The notes: generated by a model not told the origin, from the letters alone. DNA of 64,000 nucleotides from Nymphaea colorata (GCF_008831285.2 NC_045143.1:5715503-5779502), one strand, 5' to 3'. Positions 1-10,855 are shown, counted from the stretch's first letter. A program made the numbers and translations.

Positions 1-1802
1 TAGGCCTTCATATAATCCAACTCTCCATCAGCTTGCTCAACCAAATTCTGTTGATGAATCTGTCAATCAATCAAATGAAACACCCACACTGTTTGAGAAT
101 GAATCTATACCTAGAACCTCTCATGATCAGCCATCAACCCATTCACAACCTCTTCATGATCTGCCTTCAACCCATACTTAGCCTTCTCTTAGATCTCATC
201 CTATGGTGACTCAATCTCAAGATGGAACACGTCGACCCAAGGTCTATCTTACTCAGACCTCATTAGATGAAGCTGAACCTACATGCTTGGATAAGGCTCA
301 AAAAGATCCTCAATGGATACAAGCCATGAAAGAGGAGATTGAAGAAATAAAACTTGGGAACTAGTTCCATTTGATCCAAACCAACATATAATTGGTTGCA
401 AGTTGATCTACAAGATCAAAAGGCATGCTGATGGAACCATAGCTAGATACAAAGCGCATCTTGTTGCTAAGAGGTATAGCCAACGAGAAGGAATTGACTA
501 CTTCGACACATTCAATCCAGTCATTAAGCCCATCACTATCAGACTTGTCCTTACTATTGCTCAAAGTCATGACTAACATATTCATCAATCAGACATAAAT
601 ATTGCTTTCTTGCATGGTATACTTAAGGAACAAGTATATATGAGTCAACCGCCAGGGTTTGAAAATATGCATAATCCACATCTTGTTTGTAGACTTTGGA
701 AAAACATTGTATGGACTCAAGCAAGCTCCATGTGCATGGTTTGATAGTTTAAAATGTTACCTGAAGACAAATGGATTTGCCAAATCCACGTCAGATTCTT
801 CACTCTTCATACGATTAAAGGGCGCTTCCATTATATGTCTACTGATATATGTAGATGATCTAATCCTTACCTACAGCTCTAAACAGGAAGTATAGTCTTT
901 TATATGTGACATCAGCAGTCAGTTTTCCATTAAGGATTTGGGTGTTCTTCATTTCTTTCTTGGCAAGACTTATAGACATTGCACTTTACTTCTTAGTCTA
1001 CAGAAATATATCTCAGATATTCTTCACTGGGCTAACATGTAACGTGCTAAATCTGTAGTAACCCCGGCTACACCAAATGTGAATTTATCCAAGCATCAAG
1101 GGGAGATCTTATCAGATGGCGGCTTATATCGGAGTATTGTAGGAGCCCTACAATATGTTACGTTTACTCATTCAGACATTGCCTTCGCTGTTAATTAAGC
1201 ATGTCAATTCATGCATGCCCCCACTGATCTTCATTGGAATAATGTTAAACGCATTCTAATATATCTACAAGGAACCATATCTCATGGCATCATGATCTAA
1301 AAGTCTCCAGATTGGACATTAGAAGCCTACTCAGGTTCAGATTGGGCTGGCTGCCCGAATGATAGAAGATTTACAAATGGATACGTTACTTACTTAGAAG
1401 ACAACAATATATCATGGGGATCAAATAAACAACATACGGTTGCAAGTCCAGCACCGAGGCAAAATATAAGGCCATGGCAGGAGCTGTTTCTGAATTAATA
1501 TGGTTGAAGTCGCTTCTTGAAGACTTACATGTTCCTCACAAAGGCATTCTAGTTTTAAGATGTGACAACTTAGGGTCAACCTATCTCGCAGCTAACCCCA
1601 TTTTCTATACTCGCACCAAACACATTGAAATAGATGTTCACTTCGTTAGAGAGAAGGTGGCAAATCAAAAAATACTTGTGGCATTTGTTAAGTCTAAAGA
1701 ACAAATAGCTGATTTCTTGACTAAAGTGTTGCTAGGACCAAGATTTCACTATCTCAAGAACATGCTTCACCTTATTGATACCAGGATCAGCTTGTGGGGA
1801 CG
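1..1802 (+). mobile_element. Copia retrotransposon remnant: decayed reverse transcriptase and RNase H
   Basis: The 5' part lies outside the window. Translated pieces in shifting frames read as a Copia polyprotein: the RT start near 430-545 (ARYKAHLVAKRYSQ, then FNPVIKPITIR), the run YGLKQAPCAWF near 700-740, the catalytic YVDDLIL near 847-870, and the RNase H motif SSTEAKYKAMA near 1450-1485. The C-terminal tail has TRTKHIEIDVHFVREK and an IADFLTK motif near 1606-1730. Stops and frameshifts interrupt RT (for example at 361, 573 and 895), so it cannot encode a working polyprotein. The order RT then RNase H with TKHIE/ADFLTK endings fits Ty1/Copia; lineage is not resolved. It runs straight into the LTR at 1803. 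Confidence 0.9.
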
Positions 1803-2121
1803 TGATAAATATAAAAGGCAAGAAGAATAATCATGGAAGGAAGATCGTGCAATAAGCTTGATGATACACATGATGAGCTAAGAGAAGAAAGAGAAAAAAA
1901 CAAAAGTAAAGGAGATACTTTACCATTATCGTCTGTAACAAATCCACCAAGTATGGATCCTAAATGTAACTCTCATTGACAAGTTATTTAATGGAACCAC
2001 CCTCTAACGATGATATTGAAGAAAGTTAGAGAGGGAGAGAGTTCTCGTGGATGTAGGTCATTCAAGACCGAACCACGTTAAATTTGTCTTTGTTGCTTTC
2101 ACAAGTACTCTGTTTTTATCA
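1803..2121 (+). repeat. 3' LTR of the Copia remnant
   Basis: Starts TGATAAA after a weak purine run (gtgggga) and ends TTTATCA, giving a 7-bp terminal inverted repeat bounded by TG/CA, 319 bp long. Near 2045-2080 it has a stretch (gtggatgtaggtcattc, then accacgttaaat) like the R/U5 region of other plant Copia LTRs. The base after the end resumes the H repeat block (tgtgagac), so the element sits inside an H block. The 5' LTR is not in the window, so the pair cannot be compared. Confidence 0.7.
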
Positions 2122-3290
2122 TGTGAGACTACCTTGTATGTTTTTTAAATCAAAATGTACTTGGGAGATGAACAATCTGCTTGATTGAACGAGCTGAGGA
2201 AATCAAGAACATAAATAGACAAATTGCTCACGTAAGTGCCAAAATGAAAATTTGGAATAAAGCACAATAAAGTGAAAAGTTGAGGACCAGGTTTCCCCCT
2301 AAAATCTGAAAGTAAAAACCTGGAGATCTCTTGCTAGCAATTCAATTGGCAGAGCATATCACTCAAACTACACAATGTGGATTCATATGCATCGCTGGGC
2401 ATTTTCTTATTATTCATTAATGTCTCTTTGATCACACTCGACAATTTTGAAGATATAATATTACTGAAATTAGTGCGTAAATACTAAAGAAGAATTGCCT
2501 GAAGCAATAGTTACAATGACAGTAGGTATTCTAAAGAACTTTGAACTTTTGCTCTTATTCCAGATTCTGTCATAATCAATCCTTGCGACAATATGTATCT
2601 CATTAGGGATTAATTTAAACAGCTTTGAGCAAGTTCACATTGTCTTCCACAACATGATGTGAAGGGGAATCATGTCACATGAAACAAGCAAAGCACATCT
2701 GATAAACCAAAGCATCATTGTGATTTGAAGGATTTTTTTTTTTCATTCCTTGGAAAGTAATTTTTCAAGCAATAGATCTTACATGTTGCTGCTACAAAGG
2801 AGAGCGTTATTATCTGGGAAAATTGTTTCACTAACTTGAGAGTGAAAACCAAATTATTTTGAGGGTAGCACTCTCTTATGGACAAAAAAAAAAATTGTTT
2901 CATAAGCATCTGACTGTTGCATCAACTAAATATCTGTTAGCACTGGTGCAGAAATGGAAGACTTGCACAAGAAAAAGTGCATCCAATTAAGTGCATGCCA
3001 ATTGTGAAAAGAGAAAGCTATTTTGCCATGACCAATAACAGTACAAGAAGCAAACGGCCATCGAGAAGAAGAAGAAGAGAGAAGAAGAAGAAGAAAAAGA
3101 AGAAGATGATGCAGTCCATGAAGCACTGGGGTGGCTCGTTCATGGACTGCTTCTTCTTCTTCTTCTTCTTCTTCTTCTTCGTCTTCTCTATTTTTGTTTG
3201 CTTCTTGTTCTCTTGTTGGTCATGGTGAATCAGCTTTCACTTGTCGCAGTTGGCGTGCACTTATTTGTAAGCGCTCAAGCGCTTCAACCA
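2122..3290 (+). repeat. H repeat block, copy 1
   Basis: No gene seen. The block starts gtgagactaccttgtatg, passes gatgaacaatctgcttgat and gtcttccacaacatgatgtg (2643-2662), and ends near the GAA/TTC hairpin. The same order occurs at 15400-15884 plus 21304-21900 (split by the intact Copia), 37380-38010 (reverse), 43690-44430, 53050-53640 (reverse) and 59830-60560, with a short scrap at 34970-35045. Short ORFs in it are not conserved between copies and I do not call them. Confidence 0.8.
3061..3182. repeat. GAA/TTC low-complexity hairpin
   Basis: A run of GAA/AAG units, then gcagtccatgaa, a short loop (gcactggggtggctcg), the exact complement ttcatggactgc, then a run of TTC units. Stem potential is about 12 bp of unique sequence plus the triplet tracts. 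A second copy is at 21714-21812, where the left arm carries a one-base change (gcagtcgatgaa). Confidence 0.75.
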
Positions 3291-4140
3291 TCAAATCTGA
3301 CTCATCAAATGACAAAAACACAAACGAATGAGAGACGCATGGTGACCGGTGAAACTCATTCCGATCAAGGGCTTTTGGCCTTCTAGCTATAATCCAGGTG
3401 AAATTGATCAAATGAGGGCAAAAAAGTGAATCATGATGCAATCTTTTATAGTCCAATAAGAAGGTTTTATAGAAAGAAAGAACACCCACAGTTAGCCCCT
3501 CTGAGGTTTTAATGTTATTGCTAATTAAGAAATTGCACCACTTGTCTTTAGGATCCATCGGAAATTGGTCAATGGCCATCTTTTTGTGGTAGAATATTAC
3601 AAGATTATATTAGTTACCCTTTTGTTGGTTGATGTAGTTAGTAAAAATTGACTCACATTGGCAAATATTATTTAGCATAAATTTGAATTTAAGGATTCCT
3701 TAACTTTAGGTCAAGGAACTGCAATTTTTCCATTAACTGTAGAAAGGAAAAATATCCGAAGAAATAAAGAATCCACGTCCTGCCCATTGTATTTTAATAA
3801 AGGCTGAGAATATGCTTTCCTCTACTAGCCAATTACGAGACTTTTTCATTTGGGATGGTGAAACAAAATCGGAAAAGAAGATGATGGGTTTGAACAATTA
3901 AGCTGCAAGGACCAAATTCCTAGAATAGCTAACGAGGCAATGATTATCATGGAAAAAAAAAACTCATAATATATAAATGATAATATTTCCAGATGCTTTC
4001 ATCAAATCAGCTAAGCAAATAATCTTATATGGGTGGAGAGCATCGGCCACAGTAAGAAAATCTTTTTCCTGGAAATATAAAAATTAATGTCAATAAAATA
4101 AGATTTTGGTACACACGTATGTGTATGTACAGTAATAACA
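3291..4140 (+). repeat. b repeat block, copy 1
   Basis: No gene seen. Marked by gagagacgcatggtgaccgg near its start, ggcttttggccttctagct, then a long AT-rich stretch including ttggcaaatattatttagc. Further copies: 13500-14870, 32100-33480 and 49190-50150 in this orientation; 39660-40800 and 55850-56930 reversed. Confidence 0.75.
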
Positions 4141-5541
4141 AAGATATACTTTCATCGTTCTGTGAATGTCATGGAATGGAATAGTATCACGAGATATTCC
4201 GAGTCTCGACGAACTGTGGTAACAAATATTGCTGTAATCAAGTCAGCGTAACTTTGCTAAGGGAGTTTTTGTTTTCTCCTCTAAAGGTTAGAGAAACAGG
4301 AAACTTCACTCAAACGCGAAAATAGGAAATAAAAAGAAAAAAATTTCAGGTCCTTTTCATTGGCTAGAGATTAGAGTGGAAACGATTCAGTTGAATCGGT
4401 AATGGGTATGCACAGAAAAATACTATTATATATTTTAAAATAAAAAATATTTCAAAATGTAAAAATAAAAAATAAACTACTTTTTCGAAAACAGCAAACA
4501 ATGGAATAGTGAACGACATGCAGCACCACAGTATCAATCGATGAATCAAACTGATTATTACTTTTTTTAGGGTGTATTTGTTAATTCTAGGATGTCAAAC
4601 CCTGTGATGTTAGTTCCTCGAGGATCTTAGATCTCTGGAGTTGAAATCAGACCTCCCTCCATTAAACCTCAAATCAGAGGATTTTTGGAGGAAACATGAA
4701 CCTAAATCTAGGTTTTTCACTCACCTGGAGATCCAGTGTTTCTTTAAACAGTGAGTCTGATAAAAGAAGGATTTGAGATAGAGGGGTTCTCAGATCGACA
4801 GGGAAAGAAACGCTTCTGACTCAAGGAAACAGCATGACTTCATTGCTCACTCTTCAACAGGGGCAAAGCTCGGTTTTGTTCGTTGCACGTTCTGAATTAT
4901 AGGTTCAAAATTTTAACAGGGGTAAAGAATTGGCACGTAAGCAAATCAGGCTATCGGCTGACCACTCACCAGCCGCTGGTCCAACCAGCGACACTAAACC
5001 CCTTAATGTCATTGATTCTATTTGAATATGCTGATTTATTCAATACTGCTAAAAAGTGTGTTTTTCAGCTCTGCAGCAAGAACAAAGTCACTGGTTTTGA
5101 ATGTTTGCCATCAAGTTGACATTTCAAATGTGCGGGAAGCTAATCCGGCAACCCAATTGAGAGCATAAACTCCCCCTTTCCACTTTCTGGAGAACAGCTA
5201 CTTGGGGGATATGGTCCATTTCCTCTTTCAGCTTGGTGGTACTTGAAAGTCATTTATGAGCTTATACAAGAACCTGACTTACATTAAGGAGATGTTTGTT
5301 TACTCCAAATTTGAAATTTTTGGATCTGATGTGGATCTGACATGGCCATGTTTTTGAGTCCATGATAAAATGTATGCTTCATCAAACTAAGTATCTTAGG
5401 TCATATCTGTACTTCAAGTCCTTATTTTACTTCTTTGTATTAAGAAAGTATTAAGATTGGAGGGGGGAGTCAGTCCTTAAATCCAAAGTTCTCAAACCCT
5501 GAGGATCTCAAATCCAAGACTATTCACTCCTCGAGTCAAAA
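4141..5541. other. Intergenic, no gene recognised
   Basis: AT-rich sequence. From about 4600 to 5530 a loose motif (ggatctcaaatcc and its variants) recurs, similar to motifs at 24060-24180 and 50290-50410, suggesting an old unidentified transposon. The ORFs here are short and without recognisable domains. Confidence 0.5.
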
Positions 5542-5549
5542 CTTATAGA

Positions 5550-5779
5550 CAATGTCACCAGGGTGCGGCAACGCGATGCGGGTGCTGGTGCGGGTGCGAC
5601 TCAAATTCGCATCCAACCCGCACCCTATTGAATTCATTTTTTTAGTTTTTTTTTTATCAAATTTGATATTATTAATATATTATATTAATAATAAATATCT
5701 TTGCCGCACCGCTGCACTGTAATTTTTGAGATGTATTGTACCTACACCCACACCCGCACCCGGCATTCTGGTGACATAG
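5550..5779. mobile_element. hAT-type MITE (230 bp)
   Basis: Flanked by a perfect 8-bp direct repeat CTTATAGA (5542-5549 and 5780-5787). Termini are imperfect inverted repeats: CAATGTCACCAG on the left, CTATGTCACCAG when the right end is reversed. Both subterminal regions carry GGGTGCGGG-type repeats in opposite orientation around an AT-rich core. An 8-bp TSD with short TIRs beginning CA/CT points to hAT; there is no transposase, so it is non-autonomous. Confidence 0.8.
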
Positions 5780-6160
5780 CTTATAGATGGTAATGATACT
5801 GACTTCTAGCCTTCAAACACAGTTCGAAGAATGATATAATTTCAAAATCAGTTTAAAATATTTAAAGCTATTTTTAGAATTAAAAGATAAAAAGGAAGAT
5901 AAAAAGGTGAGACAATACAAGCCGATAAGTAAAACGAAAGGGACCTGAGCTTGCACGTAACGCACCGATACCCAATAATTAAAACGTTGGGGAGAAGACC
6001 AAATTGAGGGTTTCGTTGGCCCTTTTCTAAAACTTATTTTTATACAAATGGATACCATTAGGTCATTAAATTAAGATTCAGCACCACTCGACTTAATTAT
6101 GTTACCCTATTTTGGTACTAAAACTCACATTTTAGTTGTATAAATTTTAATGTGTGTACA

Positions 6161-6270
6161 GATTCATGTTATTGTTTTGAGAAAAAGAGGCTTTCTCAAA
6201 ACAAGCTGGGCCAGCCCAAAATAAGATTCATGTTATTGTTTTGAAAACAAGCTGGGCCAGCCCAAAATAA
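6161..6270. repeat. Local tandem duplication
   Basis: Two adjacent units share gattcatgttattgttttga and aaacaagctgggccagccc; the first has an extra ~15 bp (gaaaaagaggctttctc). Looks like a replication-slippage duplication. Confidence 0.8.
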
Positions 6271-6675
6271 AGGGAGGAGACAAGGTAGGACCCACATAGG
6301 CCCTGACCCTACCTCTAAAAACAATTAAAATTTACATGTAAATTTTAAAACATTTCACTTGTTGTATATAAAGATTTTGAAAAAAAATATTTCACCTCTA
6401 GTCAAAATTTAAAAACTATAATTTGACTCTCCTCATGAAAAACTTTTGGCTTTGCCATTGCCTAGGACCCAATAAGTCTAAGTTAGGCAGGTCTGAAGCC
6501 ATTGCTCACAGCCCAGGCCCAGCTTGTTTTCATTATGAGTCTATGCCAACTAACAACTTCTGACATGTCATATATCCAGCCCAATGCCCACCTCTTTTTG
6601 AAACCCCCAAAATTTTAATATCTCAGAAACCCTCTCATGCCACTAAAATTTTTTTTGCTGCCCATAAGCAATGAT

Positions 6676-6678
<3 letters not shown>

Positions 6679-6756
<78 letters not shown>
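6679..6756. repeat. Compound microsatellite (TA)n(GA)n
   Basis: About 40 bp of TA dinucleotides followed directly by about 38 bp of GA dinucleotides, then GAAA units. Confidence 0.95.
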
Positions 6757-6760
<4 letters not shown>

Positions 6761-6771
6761 AAGAAAGAAAA

Positions 6772-8638
6772 TAAAATAAAGGAATATAGAGAGATATAGG
6801 TTAAAAGTATGTATCAAGCTGAACAGACGCCGATACCCAACCCTGGCCGGCCTGACCCACATAATTTATCCGAGCCAGGCCTGGCCCAGAACTCCACCTT
6901 AAGTGCAAAGGGAGTGACAGCTAAAATATCAGCTTCAGTAAAATAAAAATTAGAGATAGTCAAATTTGCCCATGAAAGGTTGGTCAGAGCTTAGGAAGAA
7001 AGCAAAATTAAGTTGGCATAATATGTTAACATGCCTGTACTCTTCTTCGTTGATTTATGTACACAAGGTGAGCTGGTTTTTTGGGTTTTAGTGTAAGAAA
7101 GACGGCCATCAAAATGGGACGAGCCCACGTTGAACAATTAGCTGCTGAAATACAGGACGTTACCCCCTACCCAGAAGAGGTTAGGCTTCAGCCATCAGGA
7201 AAGCAGCAGCAGTTCGAATCCCAGGAGAGTCATTTCCTTGGTAAGTCAAAAGCATGCATTTGGCTACGTGGGCGAGGATAGATATATGGCTGTGATCAAG
7301 TCTATCTCAGGTTGTCAAGAATGTGACCAAGTATCATTTCTTAGGCATGGCTTAAGGCCAGTTAACGAAAGTGTGTGAAGAACACCAAGCTGGTCTTTCA
7401 CTTTAACGTGGTCACCCATCCATGGCCTGATCAGCTTCCATCATCCGCTAGAAAACCAAGTGTCAAAGGATTTGATGGTCAACTGTTGCAGCATATTCGC
7501 CATCCGCTTTTATTGTCTAGTGACAATTATAAACTGCCACATTCAGCGACGGATATTAAAAAATATATCACATTCCACAAAGTTACTATGAGTTAAATAA
7601 TCTTTATTTACAGGCTTATGTACACGATAGCACCCATGGAGTATCTCGTTGCAAGCTGTTTTAATGATTTAATCAAAGTTGAGGACGTAGATATGACATG
7701 GATGATTAATTTACTGGAAATCAAACCCTCTTAAGTGACCGTTTTTCAACATGTGTACAGTTTTTTATAGTACCATCAAGAAACTCAGGTTTCGAGGGTT
7801 GTACAATAGTTGGTCGAGCTTACCTGAAAGCTCGGTCGTGAGTTTAATTCTTACACACATTACTTCTTTGAATTGCAAACCATGGCGGACACTATCTTGT
7901 AAGTTCGTTCGAATTTAAAAGCAGTCCTAAATTCTTAAAACAAAGAGACTTAAAATCAATGCAGTAAATAATAGTGGATCAAAATAGCATGGTTTCATCA
8001 AGAAAATGAATAAATTAAGTGTTCATCTTTATCAAGCTAACCACGAACGGGGAGACATGAGATGCGACCAAATTCCTCTCATGTAATATAATAGCAGTTT
8101 GTTGTCTGGAGAAGGTGGAAACATGAGTGCAACCGAGTTGCTACACCAAGATCACGAATTCCACAGAAAAAAGTCTAGATAGTCACAAATTCAGATCTCA
8201 ACGATGACAAGAAAAATGAAAATGGGGCATCGATTTCATTCAAGAGAAAGAAGACACATTGAAAGTCACCAGCTTGCTTGAGTTCGAGACAGATCTCGAG
8301 TGCAGGCGCTTGACCAGCTACGGACTACTGTGGATGAACGAACCATTTGCAGGGATGGGAGGAAGTGATTCTTGAGCATCCGATCTGGAAATCGACGGCG
8401 AGAGATCACTTCTGTTCTTCGAAATTTGCAGCTGACGATCCAAGTTGGTGTACGACGGCCATATGCTTTTGCACGTGCATGAAGGCGCCCACACTCAGCG
8501 GCGCCACCTCCGCCTCTCTCTCTCTCTCAATATCTCTGCTAGTGGGGGCGATCGAGAACATTCATCTGTTTGCGTTTCACCATGAACAGGAAAATGATTT
8601 GTTTAACCAGAGATCGAAGCAGATCGACGCCTGTTTCT
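6772..8638. other. Intergenic and gene-proximal DNA upstream of the PB1 gene
   Basis: No gene supported. Short ORFs at 7081-7281, 7375-7596 and 8347-8643 lack recognisable domains; the last lies in the PB1 promoter. A tRNA-derived SINE-like head is listed separately. CT-rich tracts just upstream of the TATA box (8515-8530) fit plant promoter pyrimidine patches. Confidence 0.5.
7796..7853 (+). mobile_element. SINE-like tRNA-derived head
   Basis: gggttgtacaatagttgg followed by tcgagc resembles a tRNA D-arm/A box, and ggtcgtgagtttaattc (7834-7850) resembles a T-arm/B box (GGTCGTGAGTTCGAATC). Spacing is close to a tRNA body but it does not fold as a proper tRNA. Body and tail boundaries are not clear. 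Confidence 0.45.
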
Positions 8639-8648
8639 TATAAATAGG
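8639..8648 (+). promoter_or_regulatory. TATA box of the PB1 gene
   Basis: TATAAATAGG matches the plant TATA consensus, with CT-rich tracts on both sides. A start site about 30 bp downstream (near 8670-8680) would give a leader of about 500 nt before the ATG at 9172, rich in pyrimidine runs (ctctccctctccctctcc near 8897-8917). The only nearby gene in the right orientation is the PB1 gene. Confidence 0.7.
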
Positions 8649-9130
8649 CTGGAAAATCTGATGAGGACTTCCTTCGCCGCTGCGCTCCATTTCTTCTTCT
8701 CCAAAGATCAGTTGAGGTCTTATTTCTTTCTTCCTCTTCCCTGCTACAAAGGGATGAAAGAAAGATTAATTTTCTTTTCCAGCTCTAGACCAGTCTCTGA
8801 ATCTTGAATATGATTCTTTCCTTTCCCAACCCAAGAAGAGTATTAATTAGTACCCTTCAACCCTAGTTTCCACAACAGTAAACAAACACCACTCTCTGCC
8901 TCTCCCTCTCCCTCTCCGAATCTGAATCCTTTCAATTCTGATTTTCATTTTTTCAAGCCCACCAACAAACAGTAAGAACAAGAAAGACTCCTCCTTTCCT
9001 AGTCCCCAACAAGTTTTGAAGAGTATTTAGGGCAGAGAAGGCAGTCCTTTTTTCCCCTCACCAATCCCCACGACTACCATTTGTTCGAACTCTCGCGACC
9101 ACCAGTTCTGAGTGCTCCCGTTCCTTGAGA

Positions 9131-9175
9131 ATGCAGGCAATCCTCCGGATTCTGGCAATCCGTCGCCGGAAATGA
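9131..9175 (+). CDS. Upstream ORF of the PB1 gene (14 codons)
   Basis: ATG at 9131 opens a 14-residue basic peptide (MQAILRILAIRRRK) whose TGA at 9173-9175 overlaps the main start codon at 9172 as ATGA. If the leader includes this ATG, ribosomes would translate it first and need to reinitiate or scan past it. The ATG context (gagaatgc) is weak-to-moderate, so leaky scanning is possible. Being coding is inferred from position only. Confidence 0.45.
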   Translation: MQAILRILAIRRRK

Positions 9176-10053
9176 AGGAACACGAGGAGCTCAAGTCGAG
9201 GGACGGCAGTCGACCTCCTAACAGTACGCGAGCGAAGTTCCTCTGTAGCTATGGTGGGAGCATTCAGCCGAGGCCACAGGGCAACCGTTTGTGTTATTGT
9301 GGAGGGGAGACCAAGATCCTCTCTGTCGATCGGTCGACGGCGTCTTTCTCGACCGTGATGGCCAAGCTCTCTTCGCTTTCCGGAACAGCCCGGTTCTCAC
9401 TCAAGTATCAATTACCACGAGAAGATCTCGATGCCCTGATTTCGGTGACGGATGACGAGGATCTCGAGCACCTCATGACCGAACATGACCGGTGGAGAGG
9501 CGATCGGAAGATCAGGTTGTTCCTCTTCGACAACGGCCCGAGCCAACCGGCGCCCACACCGGATTTCCTTCTTGGTCTCATCGAATCAGCAGGAAATCCT
9601 GCGCAAAATACCCCTGAGACCGAAAAAAACGTCAGTCATCCTCCTGATTCAACGGTGGAAAGAAGAGGCAGCGGCGACGGATCGAAGTTAGCGAACGACG
9701 CGTTCTCCAGCGGGTATCAGGCGGCGTACGCTTTTCCTCGGCCGCCACCTCCACCGATGGCACTCGGAGTCCGCCCAGCAGGTCCTGCTGTCGGCTATTT
9801 TCCGGTGGTAATGGATCCGGGATACATGGGGGTCCCACACCAGCCCGCGGTACTTCCGGGGAGTCACTTTGCTGCGGGGTTCCGGCGCGTCTCGTCGGAG
9901 AGCTCACTCGTCGACGTCGGTCAGCAGGTCTATGGCCCCCATCTGACCTTCTCCGTTGACGAAGAGTATCAGTTTCCGGTGGCCGTACATGGTGTTCCCC
10001 GGCAGGTCCTGCTGCCGGAAATGAGGCTTGGGAAGCCGCCACTGCCCGTATGA
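9172..10053 (+). CDS. PB1 (octicosapeptide/Phox/Bem1p) domain protein
   Basis: A 293-residue single-exon protein and the only intact gene here. Residues ~21-121 are a PB1 domain: FLCSYGGSIQPRP forms the first strand pair, CYCGGETKILSVDRS the next segment, and the acidic OPCA-type stretch LDALISVTDDEDLEHL lies at 86-101. PB1 domains form front-to-back protein-protein contacts; plant members are usually cytosolic or nuclear scaffolds. The C-terminal half is proline-rich and probably disordered (PRPPPPP near 196-202, then Gly/Pro/Val-rich), with a conserved-looking tail containing YGPHLTFSVDEEYQFP. The open frame extends 20 codons upstream to a GTG at 9112, but plant translation should start at the ATG at 9172. 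GC content is much higher than the surroundings. Partner and pathway cannot be read from sequence. Confidence 0.9.
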   Translation: MKEHEELKSRDGSRPPNSTRAKFLCSYGGSIQPRPQGNRLCYCGGETKILSVDRSTASFSTVMAKLSSLSGTARFSLKYQLPREDLDALISVTDDEDLEHLMTEHDRWRGDRKIRLFLFDNGPSQPAPTPDFLLGLIESAGNPAQNTPETEKNVSHPPDSTVERRGSGDGSKLANDAFSSGYQAAYAFPRPPPPPMALGVRPAGPAVGYFPVVMDPGYMGVPHQPAVLPGSHFAAGFRRVSSESSLVDVGQQVYGPHLTFSVDEEYQFPVAVHGVPRQVLLPEMRLGKPPLPV

Positions 10054-10638
10054 ACCGACGATTTTTTTTGTCCTTTTTTTTTTCGATTTCCCTTTGTTTC
10101 TTCGCCAGATTTCGAGCAGTAACGCTTGGGAGATACTTGCATTATGCCCTTACGAAGATCATTAATTTACATACTTCCTTACTTGATTCTTCGGTACTAT
10201 GATATATCCTTGCATCATACTCTTACGAAGATCATTAATTTTCGAAATTAACTTGTTTTGAATGACATTTAATCTTTATTTTAACAAGTAACTGCTTGTT
10301 ATAAACTAGTGTAGATTAATCTGTGAATTCCTCTCGATGGCAGTTGGGCTTTGTCCAATCTCAGTCTTATGAGGGCAAGACTACAAAAATTAAAGCGAAG
10401 ACAAAGTTGAGACAAATTTCATTTTTTTCCCACAACGTGTTACGAATATCAAAACAAACAACTTCAAATTGAAACTCAGAAGTTGTTATAGTGAAACTTA
10501 AAAGAAAAGAAAATCAGCCAAAAGCTTGAGTTCGTGTAAGAGGCCGTTCGACCTCGCCGGATCTTAGATATGAGAAACATCGGGCCCACCTTTTAGATTA
10601 ATGTTTCGGAAGACAAGTCAACGGATCTCAAGCTTTGA
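10054..10638. other. 3' flank of the PB1 gene
   Basis: Begins with T-rich 3' UTR-like sequence. Contains a tandem duplication around ccttacgaagatcattaatt (near 10147) and ctcttacgaagatcattaat (near 10220). No further gene recognised. Confidence 0.5.
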
Positions 10639-10855
10639 CATGATCCACTTTAGTTGGTTCAGAAATTGCGTCTTCTGATCAGAATGAAGTATTCAACCAG
10701 CCGACTCCATTTCACTTTTTTTCTAGTGGATCATGAAAGAGAAGGCGCAAACGTCAACGAAGATGGTTCAGAAAAAAAGTGAAATGGAGTCGGCTTGTTG
10801 AATACTTCATTCTGATCAGAAGACGCAATTTCTGAACCAACTAAAGTGGATCATG
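10639..10855. repeat. Near-perfect hairpin: 86-bp arms, 45-bp loop
   Basis: Left arm 10639-10724 and right arm 10770-10855 are reverse complements with a single mismatch (caaccagcc against caacaagcc). Both outer ends read catgatccacttta. The loop (10725-10769) begins agtggatcatgaaag, which recurs in direct orientation just at the right end of the structure (10846-10860). It abuts the left end of the large inverted repeat at 10858. Such a long perfect stem means recent origin or conversion between arms. Confidence 0.9.

Noticed and set aside
4560-5530. A possible large MITE with ggatctcaaatcc motifs
   Set aside because: No convincing terminal inverted repeats or target duplication could be found.
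7081-7281. Possible tRNA or gene around a gttcgaatcc motif near 7213
   Set aside because: No matching acceptor stem, D-arm or anticodon stem could be read; a lone B-box-like match is weak.
8347-8643. 98-codon open frame upstream of PB1
   Set aside because: Covers promoter sequence and ends at the TATA box; low-complexity serine/leucine stretch from CT repeats, no domain.
9112-9171. 20-codon upstream extension of the PB1 frame starting at GTG
   Set aside because: Plant nuclear genes need ATG in nearly all cases, and the first in-frame ATG is at 9172; the PB1 domain starts later anyway.
9632-10042. 136-codon open frame antisense to the PB1 gene
   Set aside because: GC-rich shadow of the coding strand with arginine/proline-rich composition; no domain and no promoter.
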